Part shown: positions 49,191 through 61,025 of the stretch, in pieces
Numbering within the stretch: the stretch's first letter is position 1
Layout of the letters: each line of letters starts with the position of its first letter
Assembly (NCBI GenBank): GCA_023053545.1
Contig: JAKZAN010000004.1
Coordinates: 6,820,001 to 6,884,000 of the forward strand
Source: Lepidurus packardi
Lineage: Eukaryota > Arthropoda > Branchiopoda > Notostraca > Triopsidae
Direction of reading: 5' to 3'
DNA: 64,000 nucleotides
The notes under the pieces: model-generated
Databases searched by the model: none
Told to the model about the DNA's origin: nothing
The model's input: only the letters and a program-made list of their open reading frames with translations
Position numbers and translations under genes: made by a program

Positions 49191-51218
49191 ACAAATTCTG
49201 AGAACCGTTCTCTTGCCAATCGATATACTAGTTAATTGAGGGGCGTGGAGACCAGTTCTGTTATATGTCACTGTCATCACGCATTTGAATTGCGTGACTC
49301 TCGATACTAACTGGAAGTGAAGACGTCAAGTCAGAGCCATATGCCTCGGGTGTTATAAGAAAACAAAAACAATTCTTAGACCCCTTGTTCGTGTGCTCTT
49401 GAGCCGCATTGTAACAAACAAGTTCGGGGTCTTTCATTCCTCTACTATTTTTTACGATTTTTCTCTTTTTCTTTCTTTTCGTCCTTTTCTTCCGTGTTTA
49501 TTATGCATCCGAGCAAACATTTATCGTAGCCGGCCATCTCTTACGCCTGTGCTCTTTTACTATGTGGGGACCTCAAACGTACCCCGCTAAAAGGGCCCCG
49601 CGCACTTTAATATGAACACGGAGAAGCTTTTCCAACAAAGATGTACAGACACAGAAACAGAGAGGAAGAATAGAAAAAGAGATTAGTCCTTTAAGCTGGT
49701 TATATGCCTGGGTTATAAGTCTGAAACTGGAGCCTTTTCCATACACATGCAAAAGCGCAAAGCCAAACGAAAAAGAGTCCCCCCTTATTATTTACTACAA
49801 AATTCTCCGTTTTGCCAATATCAGCCATAATACTCGCTTGAATGAAAACGAAGCCCGCTGAGACTGCAGGGTTTTATTTAGCCAAGCATATGATCCGTTA
49901 AAAAGAGTCAGGAGGAAAAGAGAGGGTCTAATTCAAAGGAGAGAGAGTAGCAATACTAGTAAGTATAAATGGGGGGTTTTGAAGGGATTCCGGAAGTCAA
50001 CAACCTGGCTGCCAACTCGGGAAAAGGGGTTTTACGGGGTGCCAAAGGGTTAATCCGGTTGGCGACAATGAAGGAATCTCACTATTCAGGTGCCAATCAT
50101 GGCTCTCATCCCACACATCCTGACAGCTACCGTATACCGTATAGTACAGTAGTGCAGACCGGCATTAGGGGTTCAACCCTTTTCCCGCCATTATAAACAT
50201 CTCCTAAGAGCACTTTACCGGGAAGTGCTACGGAAATAGTACATTTATCGGGTCCATGTTTTTTTCTTCCTTTTTTTGCGTCTCGTGGGTTAGTTTGCGA
50301 CATGTAATGAGCGGCTTATGATAGTAAGTCATCACGTGATCCGCTTTTTTTCTTTTTCTCTTATTTGCGGGGGGGAAAAGTGGTATCGTTTCCTGCAACT
50401 CCCCTTTTCCGGTCAAGTTTATCTTCTTTACTTAATCTATAACTTAATTCCCATGAAAGTAATCTAATTAGGATTTGGTAAGACTTGTTTTTTCCTATTC
50501 CTGCGTTGGAATGGTGCAAATGAGTTTTCCTTGCTTTGCGTTTGATTTTCTTCAAGCCATCAGTTCTAGTTCCAAGTGCAACCTTATTATCGCTTGATGG
50601 GATACCGACAGGCTAATGACGCTATAATAAGCGATTTGCTTTTACCCAAAGCGTTGCTCACTTGATAAAGGAAACAACCGAAAAAGGGGTTTGAGCTGAA
50701 GGGGAACAAGTGGAGACACAATATAACTGGTCTAGTAATGGACTAATGTACCCAACTGTACCTCTTTTTGCCCCTTCTGCCGGAAAATTCATTAATCTTC
50801 CCAAAGTATAGAGTCTATAATGCAGCAAGTCGGTAGATGGATTGCTTTGACAAGGAGCCAAAAGTACCAAAAGAGTCCCAGAAAGGGGTTTAAACATGTG
50901 TTGTTAGTGTTAGGTCTTTAAACGACTACCCTCTTTATCTGCCCTTCATTTGCCGATATGAAAATTTTCTCCCGTACACATATAGATTCTTGGGAATAGG
51001 GAAAATTCCGTTGCTGGGGGAACTTTGGCATTACATTCCAGGAGGTCCACATTAGTCACCAAAAGGCAAGAGCTGATATGATGACCCCCCCTCTGGAAAC
51101 TATGTAGAACTCCATAGTTTAAAAGCTTTTCCCATTTTTAAAGGGATTTAGACTGCTTAGACCCTATATCTACACTATCCCATGCTATTTTCCCCAGGAA
51201 TTGTTAACTGAGAGATTA

Positions 51219-51454
51219 AGGATCTGTATGGGTGATCAGGGGAGGGCCCCCCTCCACGTCCATCACTGACCCGTTCGCGAGTGAATCTTGGTTTTTTGCA
51301 TCGAATTCTCTACGCGGGTTCTGGGTCTGTATGGGTGATCTGGTTCTGGATCTGTTGGGATCTGTATGGCTGATGTGGGGGTGATCGAGAGAGCCCCTCC
51401 ACGTCCATCCGCGAGTGAATCTTGGTTTTTGCATTGAATTGTCTACGCGGGTTC
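51219..51454 (+). repeat. Direct repeat, two copies of about 100 bp
   Basis: Copies at 51219-51321 and 51358-51454 share 'ggatctgtatgg-tgat', 'cccctccacgtccatc', 'gcgagtgaatcttggtttt' and 'tctacgcgggttc'. The intervening 36 bp repeats parts of the same 'tctgtatgggtgatc' motif, so the array may have had more partial units. Minus-strand frames here are by-products of the repeat. Confidence 0.8.
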
Positions 51455-53211
51455 GCTAAATACCAAAAACAGGTGTGTTGAGTTAGCTACGGTGGCCTGG
51501 GTTCTCCTAAATAGGGGGTAGAAGGGGGTTTTTAAGAAGAACTTGTCCATTTGTACCCTTTATTAGTTCCCAATAGCAAGACAGGGACCTTTCATCAAGA
51601 CTTCTCATGGGCTTGATATGCAAAGCATGCATAGCGTGCAAAAGAAGCTGAAAAAGGGGGAGAAGAGGTCACACAATAGGTCAATTTCGGCATTCGGAAA
51701 CACTTGTGAAGACTGAAGAGGGTTACTATATGCAGGTATGGGGAGGTTATCTAGACTGGAATGGCAAGAAGGAAGAGCGAGAGAAACCGATGAAAATCTT
51801 TAGCAATTTAGCCAGCCCCTTTTTATATGCCCCGTGTCAGTCAGGTAATATCTAAAATGAAATATCTGGGTATATAAATGCATATACCCTCTTTCTATGT
51901 TTGACTTGCAATTCAAATAGACGGTCAAATAGGGAAATAGCCGCTAGCTTTTTCCCAGACCTTTGAGGCAGACCATTTTCACCCCAGTAGGCCTCAAACA
52001 CGAGGAATTGTGTAGGCTTTATGGAGAGGAGGAGGAGTTTAAAGAGATGGAAGTTTTCGGGTTTGGCGGCCATGTGGTTGAGCTTTCCAGCGACTCAATT
52101 GCTCAGTCTCAGTTTGGCTTTCTTCGTGGACAGTGTTGTTGCACGGTGCTGTACCGTACGTGTGCGGATTTTAGCATAGGGAGAAAATTTATTCACTTAA
52201 ACAATGTGGATTCAAGAAGATTGATAAGATTTCCCCACAGTGTCAACCAATTTACGCTTTCATTTCTCATGCGGACATTTTGCTGTGACCTGGGGAGCGT
52301 TTCGTTGTTGTGAGAGAGACAGGTTCCACATCATGAGGATTATGCACGAAGGATTAACCAATGTGTTGAGTAAGTGCTCTCCTTTCCGTGATACCTTTTT
52401 TGATTTTTTGAACTATTTTTTAATTGATGGCTTGGGTCGCGTTCAGCGACCAAGGAATAAACATCTTTAGACCTTTTTGAGAACATTCGGTGGGGAAAGT
52501 TCCTGAAAGACTAAGTGGGTGGTCATTTATTTAATGCATGTTCTTTTTTATATTCTTTATCTTTATTTTTTTATTCTAAAAAAAATAAAAGTTTTTTGTG
52601 CCTAATGGGACGTAACCTAGTGATTCATGGAGATGGATAAGGTGACTAAGAAGACCGGACAATGTCGGGATTATACGTGCTATGGAAGAATAAGATCACG
52701 AGCTTGGAAAGCGAAAAAGACTTTTAGGGCAGAATAAAAATGTATTATTTTTTTTCTTTTCTTTTCGGTTGTCCGAGCGAGACTGGATTGACATGGAACT
52801 TCTTTTAGCAGTCCGTTGCTAATGTGTCAAGACGCTTTTATGTTTCTGTTATAATAATATGCGGGAATCGAGAACTATGTTATATCCAAAGGGAAAAATG
52901 CAGAAATAAAGGGTCCTTGGCGGTGTGAGCGACAGAGAGCTTAGGTTTTAGGTTTCCCTTTTTAGAGTAAATTGAATATATATAGATACATGAAAATACA
53001 AGAAGGGGGGAAGAAAGGGCGAACCCATACACACAAAAGGTATAAACTACATGTATATGAGGGTTTCCATTTCACAGGCCAGCGACCGGCCATGGGGACA
53101 GTTTTTCCAGGCCGAAAAGCTTGTCATGTCACATTCATATTTTCCACCCAAAAGAAAATGCATTTGCTCTTTCTTGCGGGACTGATAAGCATCACTTTTG
53201 CATAGGGCTGA

Positions 53212-53237
53212 GGGGGGGGGGGGGGGGGGGGGGGGGG
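53212..53237. repeat. G26 homopolymer
   Basis: A run of 26 G, the longest homopolymer in the window, in teneurin intron 2. Runs of 22 G also occur at 10527-10548 and 15516-15537, and 16 C at 17798-17813. Confidence 0.85.
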
Positions 53238-53450
53238 AAGAGACAGAAAACGGACAAACTAGACAAGGTAGACTTGGCACTGAACACACACAACACAATT
53301 CTTGTGACATCTCTCAAGGCTCTCTTTTCGCTTATGCACTTTGCCTTAACAGTATAATCTATATACCTGAGCAGATGGAATATATACCTTGTTAGATTTG
53401 TGCTCGGCAGCTAGACAAGAATTATTGTTAGGCCTATCTGCCTTATTAAC

Positions 53451-54217
53451 CGTGGGAGGGCCGGGGTATTAACCATGGCCCATGCTCATGCGGGTTGAAA
53501 TATTGTTTTTGGTGTCATTTCATGGAGGGTATAGTGTCAAGCAGATGATGGAGAAACTTGCCTTTTCAGCGTTTCGGAGGTGTAAATGGCCTATAGGTGA
53601 AAGGTGTATTCTTGGGGTTAAGTGAGAAATTTTGACGTCTTTCATAGAGCTATAGAAACCATGCATGCTGGGATTTTGGTGGACCCTTGTAATCTAGGTT
53701 ATTCTAAGAATATCCAATTTTGTTTCAAATTTGTGCGATTAGCCGCTCACAAGTTATGGGAAGTCAAACTTTTTGTTACGTCATAGAAGGTGGGAGGCGT
53801 GGCCTACGTCCGCGCGTTACCGTAGATACTGCTACGCCATGTTGTGAGAAAGCCGCTTGGTGTTAATTTTCGAAACTTCTTTCCTCGATAGTTCCACCAC
53901 TATCTTGCGGATAATTTAAGTGAAAACATCATTAGAAACTAGATTTTCTGCTCTATTTTCTCTTATAAAAGCGCTCGTCGCTGGCTCCCAACTTATCTTG
54001 AGGCTTCTCTTTCGACCGTGGGAGCCTGGAAACGTCATGCGGGTTGAAATAGTGTTTGTGTCTTTTAGTGGACGATACTGTCAAGTAAGACTGTGGGAGG
54101 CAACTTGCCCTGTTCAGTGTTTCAAAGGTGTAAAAGAAGGATATATCAGGCTAGGGCTGCTATATTCTTGGAGGAAAAGGGACACATTTTTGGCATTATC
54201 TAAAGGCTGTAGGAAAC
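53451..54217 (+). repeat. Diverged direct repeat (about 205 bp) flanking repeat C
   Basis: The segments 53451-53660 and 54016-54217 share 'accgtgggag', 'catgcgggttgaaata-tgtt', 'tactgtcaag' / 'tagtgtcaag', 'gaggtgtaaa' and 'tattcttgg' in the same order, offset 565 bp. Between them lies repeat C copy 2. Either repeat C inserted into a tandem duplication or the whole formed a composite unit. Confidence 0.55.
53697..53975 (+). repeat. Interspersed repeat C, copy 2
   Basis: It matches 3436-3660 in order: 'ttttgtttcaaatttg', 'gcgattagccgctcac', 'aagttatgg', 'catcattagaaact', 'ttctgctctatttt'. No coding capacity and no evident terminal repeats. Confidence 0.5.
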
Positions 54218-57200
54218 GAGAATTGATTCTCTGCGTGTGTGCGTGTCTATCTGCGTTGGGCCTGCCATATAGGCAGAATATGTGCCAAGATAGATGTCAG
54301 GATTAGGCGGTTATTTAACCATCCTTGTCACGCACAGCACCTGTCTTCCTCCCTTTTTCGTTTTGGGATCTTTTCTAGTGCTACCACAGCGCGTCATTCG
54401 TGGTGGCCGTGGTGTGACACGGACACACCTCTTCGGGGGCCTTATTTTGCGCCCTTTTTGGATCATTTTTTCTAAGCTTGTCTTTTGAAAAGCCTCTAAC
54501 AGGCTAACAACTTGTCACAAAAGGCTCTAACTTGATTGTTTAGATTGCCCCAGCCGTATTTGTGTTTGCCTAGCATTTTCGTCTCGCTTTTGTATGCAGA
54601 ACTAACGAGCTTTAGGAAAGGTGACAATCTAAAAAGACGTTCTATTCGGGAGATGAAAAATGTGAGGCGAAAAGACGACACACGAATAATCGCTTTTTGT
54701 GCTTTTCATTCCAAAGCGGAATATTTTTTAATATGCATACAATGCGACTTAAGATACCGTCTAATGCAAACTTGCCTTGAATTAATGAGATGACCAACAG
54801 AGTTTTTTTGGGGAAAAGCGAAATGGCATGTCAACCTGAAATCTTTTTTTAACAGGTCCTTAAATGGGGCGGCGCTTTCATTGAACGTTATATTCGTGGT
54901 GTGTTGCATGCAAATGAAGCTTTTCTGGGGGAGAGAGAGAAGAAGCGCTATTTCGCTGGGTTTCACTCCCATGCCCTAAACAGCATTTTAATGCAAACGA
55001 GTACGAATGTAGTGGGAAATACGAGTGATGTTAGCGTGCGCACACAAAATATATTTATTTATTTAAGCTAATACGGTTGACACAATAGGAAATCGGTCAG
55101 TCCGTGAGACTCAAAACTCGACTCGTCTCGACTCAAAGAGGTTCAAAAGTCAACAATTCCCTGCTGAGGCTTCACGGGAGACAGAAAGTAGACGAGTGTG
55201 TCCTTTGCGCTTGTGTTGGTAAGGGGGGAGTCAAGCCCATTTTCCGAATGCCGCAGAAAATGGTCTTTAAGCACGTGAAATATTCGATTTTAATGAACCT
55301 GAGCGATGGCTTTCCCTACCATAAGGATAGAAGGGGGTAAAAAAGGGGATGACATGAAAGAGAAAGAGAAGGAAATTAGGAATTCATTAGTAATGCAAAT
55401 ATTTCCCGGGTCCGAATGGTTCAGGATCGTAAAAACTCCCTATGTATTGGCTTTGTGAGCCGGAGGAACGTATACTTCTGGGACTCGATCATATGAATTC
55501 GTCTGTAGCCGCAAACCAAACACGTGGGATGAGATGATAAATGAGTTTTTCTCTTCAATTTTGTTTTTTTCCGCTTTGTGGCTCTTCGAGGTATCTCTGA
55601 GGTTCCTCAACCAAGAATTTAGAGAGATGAGGGTGCAGGAGGAGAAGTAGCCGGGAAGATCAAAGCGAAAAAGGGGGCGCGCAAACTAGAATATTAAGGA
55701 GTTTCGAAAGGAGGGGTTAACACATATACAGCCCGGCGAGAACAGATGTGTGTATACGAAGAGCATGGAACGACGGATTGACGCAAAATCCGGGGGCAGT
55801 ATTTGGAATTCCCTTAAGACTCGTTACCAAAAGTCCCTCTTGGATCTCCGATTGACTAGTTTGGATTCCCTACCATCTCTGATTTCTCAGCTTCCCCCCT
55901 TTTATAGTACAGTAGAGTACGTTGTCGTTCTCCCCCCCCCCCTGGTGGGGTACAGTACCGTACAGTGCTGTACTGGACTGGTCTCTGATGGTTAACGGTA
56001 ACTGTCCCTAATTTTTGCATCGCGCAATCATGCAAGGGAGTTCTCGCCTGTGAAAAGAGACGGAAAGGATCACATCGAGAGCACGAGAGGAGCTGAGAGA
56101 GACAAAAAGAGAGAGAAATGAAGGGAAAAGCTGTATTGAGTAGAAGGGAAGACAATGAGCAATTGCTCTGTCGAGCGGTAAACAAGCCAAAAAGTTGCAT
56201 TTATGGACCAAGGAATGCAGGTCGACTCATCATCCCAATCAACCTTAAACTCGTTAAGGTTGTGGGGTGGGGAGCGAGTTTTGGGTAAAGAAAATGAAGT
56301 CACAGCGGTGATACGTAGTACCGTTTTGCCTATCCAGACGCATTTGGGGATTTGAGGAGGCTCTTGATTGCGGAAAGCAGCTTAAGAACTTTCTTATTCA
56401 TGCGATGAGCAAGTTCAAAACTGAAACTGTTAATACCCTCACATTTTGGATTGTGATAATTAACTTAGGACTTGCATGCGATAAAGCGAAGCAGCAAAGG
56501 CGAATTGCTATGGCGAAGGGGTTATATTTTCATGCAGTTTTGCATTTTTCTTTTACATCTCTCCTCGTGTATTATGTTGTGAGTTCGTAAAGGGGGTTTG
56601 GGTTTCGGTGTAATTAAGGACGGGTGCCATTATAACCCATGGAAAAGGAGGGAGGAAATGGATATAAATAAATGAGTGATGATTTCTTTTTTGCTTTGTA
56701 ATACCAACCCCAGCTCCATTAACTGTTGTCATAGCACAAGTATCTCTCTCTTTGGCTATTGTCGAGAGCTTTTGATACTTGCCAATTAATATTAGGCAAG
56801 TGAGTCATTTCCGAATAGATTTCTTTTCTTTTTAGTTTTGTAGTGTGTAAAGCACTTTGAAAAGGAGAAGAAGGTCGACTGATCAAGGCAGTTCGTTTCC
56901 GTTCCCCTTCCCCTTAAAAAAAAAAACTTGATTCGATTTTGTTTAATTTCGTTCTTGTCTCGCCGGAGAATGAAAAGAGGGAGGGAAGGTCGTCCAATCG
57001 AAAAAGGAACTCATTAACATAACAGAATTTGGATCTGCGAAGCTATCTTTATATTTCTCATGGCTCCTGGGAAAAAGGAAAGCAAAAAAAGCGGGCGATA
57101 CACAGTATAGCATAACAAGCCAAAAAGGAAAGGACCAAAAACGCGCCATTACTTTCGTCGCCCACGTTTATCGAGATGAATTCAGTCAAAATGTCACACG

Positions 57201-57839
57201 ACAGACACATTTGCACTGCAAGCGTCCGAAACGGAGCGTAGGGGAAGGGGAAGATGGTGATTTAAGATATGAAATGCGTACCCGGGTATTTCTTTTCCCC
57301 TTTTTTTTGCTTCTTCTTGTCTTTTTTATTTTATTTTCCCCATATCGATTTCCTGATGTCGGCTTGTTCCTTTTTGCGAGGGGTGAGGGGGGTTATTCGG
57401 CTGTATGTCACCTATTCGAGCGTCTTTTCCTTAACCCCATTAATCTGGATATGATATTTAGTCCTATAAGACTCCTTTCGGCCCTGTGAGCCCATATAGT
57501 GTCATTTTTTCCTTTTTGTGCTTTCTTTTTTGCAGCGGTGGCATGCTCCACAACGAGCTAAATTAATTAAAAGGGTTCGGCTTAAGGGCTAAAAGGTCGA
57601 CCGCGATTGTAAATAGTACATGATCTTTGCATGGCACGAACGCTACAACAGAATAGCATCCAAGTCACTTTTGTTCCATTTCCAAATATAGTCCAACAAA
57701 AACTGACTGTCAAGTCAGCCTAAGTCACGCTACTTGCGCAAGTTTCTGCCAAATTCAACTAGTCAGAGCTCAGTTTTTGTACGTTTATTTTTATTTATTT
57801 TCTTTTAGTAGGCCTGTGCAAATTAAATTACCCTTTTAA

Positions 57840-58365
57840 GGCTTCCGTATACCTTAGCTTGTTGATGGGAAAGAGTCACAGATGGCACTGATGTTTGTGA
57901 TGGTTTTGCCGAACCTTGCGCAATGAAGTAATAAAAGAAATAGCTAATGGACCGCAAAGCTTCTAGGCTTGTTTTGTTTCTGAAAAGTACAATTTGTCAT
58001 CACAGTTTGCAGTAGCAGCACGATGTCCCAAATCAAGTTGTTAAACTTTCGGAACAAAATTTCTCGAAAACGTTTTGTCAGATTTGGAAGCAAGCTAAAA
58101 CGAAAATTTTCTTTTATTAGCAGCTAGTGTACAGACAAATGAAATTTTTAGGTAAAGTATTTCTCATAGTTGCAAACTTCATTCGCATAATGCTAATTTA
58201 TTACTAATGGGAAAAAAACATGCATTGGTTACGGACTACCTGTTAGGAAGCGCAAGATTACTGTCAAAGAATTTTTTCATGAAATGCACTGGTTTTCTCA
58301 CAAAATTGTTCCGAAATTCGCCTGAAATGCTAACCGCCTAAAGTGAGCTAAGGCTTACGGGAGCC
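57840..58365 (+). mobile_element. TTAA-type MITE, family A, full length (526 bp)
   Basis: This is the reference copy of the family. TTAA flanks both ends (57836-57839 and 58366-58369). The left end GGCTTCCGTATACCTTAGCT and the right end AGCTAAGGCTTACGGGAGCC are inverted repeats of about 20 bp with few mismatches. The interior is non-coding. TTAA target duplication and short inverted ends are the hallmark of piggyBac-derived MITEs; the family link is inference. Confidence 0.75.
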
Positions 58366-59411
58366 TTAAGGCACGTTGTCTGAAAATGCTCCAAACGAGT
58401 TGTCGTAGCTCAAAGATTCTTTATTTTATTATTGTATTATTATGTAGGCATATGCAAGGTAAAGGAGCTATTTAAGTAGATAAGATGTGTGATTCCGAGT
58501 CCGGTTTTGGTAAACATTTATGGAAAGGCGATGGAGAGAGAAGATTTTTTTTCTTGTTTCCAGGTTTTCGCTGCAGTTCTATAATGTTAGAGCGCTGTAG
58601 TTCCCGAGGTGCGAAGTATTGATTGGGACCACGTCCATGTGTGTGGTGGTAGCTTGGCTTGCGTGTGGTGTAGGGCGGAAACCGAGCATATCTAGCAAGA
58701 AATTCGATGGCTCAAGGAGCAGAACTTTGCTCTTGACCTTCCTTTTTTACATATTTTTTTGTTTTTTCTTATTTATGCTGCCCTTTTGCGTTGGCTAGCT
58801 AGCCAAAGAAGTTGTAGTCTCTATTGTTGGACTTCGAATGCAATTAGACGCAAAAACTTTCCCTGAATCCCAGACCAAAGCGTTTTGTGTTGAAGAGCTC
58901 TGCGAACCTAAAGCATTGTTGTAAAACATGTCGAGATTGCTTTTGGGGCGCAAAAAAGTTCTTTTGAGTTCCTCTCTCGCTCTCTCTTTAGCGCTTGTTC
59001 TTCCTGGCTCGTCTCTTCCACTGGGTGTGATTTTTACGGGCTTTAATTTCTGGGTCTGGAGGAATTTAGGGGGGAGGGGGGTCATATCTGTGTTCCCTTC
59101 GTTACGTCTTTGGAAGAGATAGGAGAGATACCCTCCTAAGTCATTAAAAGCTGAACGTTTTTAATGATTTTCGGTACCCTGGGCAACGAGTTAGTGATTG
59201 TATACTCTTTTTTACGAAAGTGTAAAGGAGGAAGAAATCATTTGGTTGCCGCAGTTACTAATTAGTGATGGGAGCACGCCAGAGGAGAACTACTTTTTTT
59301 TTCGTTTTTTAGTGTGTCAGAGAAAGATGGTTGCTATAACGGAAGTGGGAGTTTTCTAATGAGTTTTCCTTTTTCCGTTCTTTTTTGAATCGTTATCCGA
59401 ATGCATTACAG

Positions 59412-59735
59412 GTTCAGCCAGGACTACGGACGAGCGCTTAGAAGGGCATGACGTACTGCAGCAGCAACAATACAGCAACTCCCCGACCAACACAGCAGTA
59501 GCACTGGGTCGAAGCGGTTGTGTGAATGGCCCTTGCCATCCACAGCAACAGAATCCTCATTCCAATACTAATTACCCTCCGCAGCAGCACGCAGCTTTCT
59601 TGGCCATGCATCGACTAGGAAGCTATGTACCGCCCTCCAATACTCCCAATTCTTTACATCACATGGACCCAGACGACTTACACATGCCTTCCTTATTGAA
59701 AAGAACGCCCTCTGGCTCCCTTTTCATTCCGTCAG
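59412..59735 (+). CDS. Ten-m/Ten-a: Teneurin, coding exon 3 (cytoplasmic domain, residues 218-326)
   Basis: The acceptor GCATTACAG|GTTC joins in phase 1 (A+GT = Ser218). The product is Gln/Asn/His-rich (QQQQYSNSP, HPQQQNPHSNTNYPPQQHAA) and ends with RTPSGSLFIPS at residues 315-325. A motif of this type (R-T-P-S-G-x-[LV]-[FY]-I-P-S) is characteristic of arthropod teneurin cytoplasmic tails shortly before the membrane segment. The donor is TCAG|GTATT, phase 1. The frame stays open 160 bp into the next small intron, but intron retention would then stop at 59894-59896. CAG-rich codons are a possible site of length variation. Confidence 0.87.
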
Positions 59736-59854
59736 GTATTACTTTAGAATTATCTCCAAATGTCAAGTTGTCGTTAAAAAGTTTCAACATATTTCAAAAA
59801 AGATTCCAAAAATTACATAACTCAACCTTTGTAACGTCCTCTCATTTTTCGCAG

Positions 59855-59930
59855 ATTTGCCCAAAAATACTTCCTTGGATTATAAACACAATCTGAACAG
59901 CCCCACCAAAAGCGAGAAGTTATCCGACAG
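59855..59930 (+). CDS. Ten-m/Ten-a: Teneurin, coding exon 4 (cytoplasmic domain, residues 326-351)
   Basis: A 76-bp exon behind acceptor ATTTTTCGCAG, joined across a 119-bp intron (59736-59854). G+AT gives Asp326, then LPKNTSLDYKHNLNSPTKSE, ending in phase 2 at donor GACAG|GTAAAT. The segment is polar with Ser/Thr and Lys. Its position right after the RTPSGSLFIPS motif matches the order in other arthropod teneurins. Small size makes it easy to miss; support comes from splice sites and phases on both sides. Confidence 0.82.
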
Positions 59931-60099
59931 GTAAATACTGAATTTCGGAGGTTTTTGAAGTTAAGCAGAAGATTTGTGCGTTATTTGTGGTAAGATTAAA
60001 GTAAATTGGCTGAGCCTGGAAGGGTTTGCATTTGGGAGGGGAAATAAGGCATGTAGTGCATATAGCGTTGTATTCGTCAAGTGAATACATTCTCAATAG

Positions 60100-60296
60100 G
60101 ATCATGGTGCCGTTTGATGCGCGACTTCGATTGGGTGGAGTTCGACCACAATCTAGTCCCTACAGTCCGAGCAGTCCACGTGTTGCAACGCTGGACAAGC
60201 ACGGAAATTGGACGTCGTATTGTACTTGGAAATGCACCGCCATCATCTTTATTTTATGTGCCGCATTATTAGCTGCAGCCTTGGCATACTTAACAG
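60100..60296 (+). CDS. Ten-m/Ten-a: Teneurin, coding exon 5 (juxtamembrane and transmembrane segment, residues 351-417)
   Basis: The acceptor CTCAATAG|GATC completes codon 351 (AG+G = Arg). The exon encodes a basic, Ser/Pro-rich juxtamembrane part (VPFDARLRLGGVRP, then SPYSPSSPRVATLD) and the motif YCTWKCTA at 391-398. One hydrophobic helix, IIFILCAALLAAALAYL, spans about residues 399-415. A Cys/Trp/Lys/Cys cluster just before the membrane is typical of teneurins, and the single helix without a signal peptide fits a type II protein with the N-terminus inside the cell. The donor is ACAG|GTAAC, phase 1. The 169-bp intron before it is 59931-60099. Confidence 0.9.
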
Positions 60297-61025
60297 GTAA
60301 CTCGACACCTTATTCGTTATTTATTGATACATTGTTGGTCTTAATTAACATTTATTTTATTCGTTTGTATCATTTGTATTCTTATATTCATCTTATTATT
60401 TTGAATTAATCTTCATACTTTGCATTCATTTTATTAGTTTATATTCATCTTCGTGTTTTATATGAATTGTATTATTTTGTATTATTTTTATATTAAGGCC
60501 GTACACCTTAGCTTATTGATGTGAAACAGTCACAGATGGCACTGATGTTTGTTATTGTTTTGCCGAAGCCTTGCTTAAGAAAGTAAAAAAGAAATAGCTA
60601 GCTAATTGCGTGCAACGTTTCTACGCCTGGTTTGATTCTGAAAAGTACAACTTGTCACCAGTTTGCTGTAGCAGCACAGTATCCCAGATCAAGTTCTCGA
60701 ACTTATGGGACAAGATTTTTGTAATACCGGCTTGTCAGATTTGGAAGCAATCTAAAACGAAACCTTTCTTTTTTACCAGCTAGTGCGCAATCAAAGGACA
60801 TAAAGGTTGTGCACTACCTCTTAGCAAGCTCTAGATTACTGTCAAGGAATTTTCTCATTAAATGTACTGGTTTTCTCAAAACGTTGTTCCGGAACTCTCC
60901 GTGCTAAAAGCCTTTACCGAGCTAAAGTATACGTGAGCCTTCATCTTCGTAGACTACGGAGCTATACGAGTGTACTAAGGAAAACAAAATTCGTCATCTA
61001 TATATTTTCCTATTTTCTTGTTTAG
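60297..61025 (+). other. Teneurin intron 5 carrying a MITE
   Basis: A 729-bp intron, GTAACT to TGTTTAG. About 450 bp of it is a family A MITE (60497-60942), so most of this intron is inserted DNA; without it the intron would be under 300 bp, similar to its neighbours. Confidence 0.75.
60497..60942 (+). mobile_element. TTAA-type MITE, family A, nearly full length
   Basis: TTAA at 60493-60496, then GGCCGTACACCTTAGCTTATTG and 'agtcacagatggcactgatg'. All main internal blocks of the family follow, and it ends 'gagctaaagtatacgtgagcc' plus TTCA, a one-base change from TTAA. It is slightly shorter than the 526-bp copy because of internal deletions. Confidence 0.7.

Larger units (their letters stand above)
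48305..59411 (+). other. Teneurin coding intron 2 (11.1 kb)
   Basis: GTAAGT to ATTACAG, between phase-1 exons. It opens with about 600 bp of very T-rich DNA. It holds C- and G-runs (49157-49177 and 53212-53237), a direct repeat at 51219-51454, a split repeat around 53451-54217 with repeat C inside, and one full family A MITE. No other gene is supported; frames such as 53920-54306 and 58795-59085 (minus) lack motifs. Confidence 0.7.

Noticed and set aside
55905..55985. TAC/GTA-rich near-palindromic stretch ('gtacagtaccgtacagtgctgtac')
   Set aside because: A short inverted repeat with no array, spacer regularity or neighbouring genes, so no evidence for a functional element.
58795..59085. 96-codon minus-strand frame before teneurin exon 3
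   Set aside because: Polar, Lys/Arg/Ser-rich with no family features, and antisense in an intron.
59736..59896. Extension of teneurin exon 3 into the next intron
   Set aside because: The frame is open but the sequence is not teneurin-like. Splicing at 59735 to 59855 gives the expected order and phase, while read-through hits a stop.
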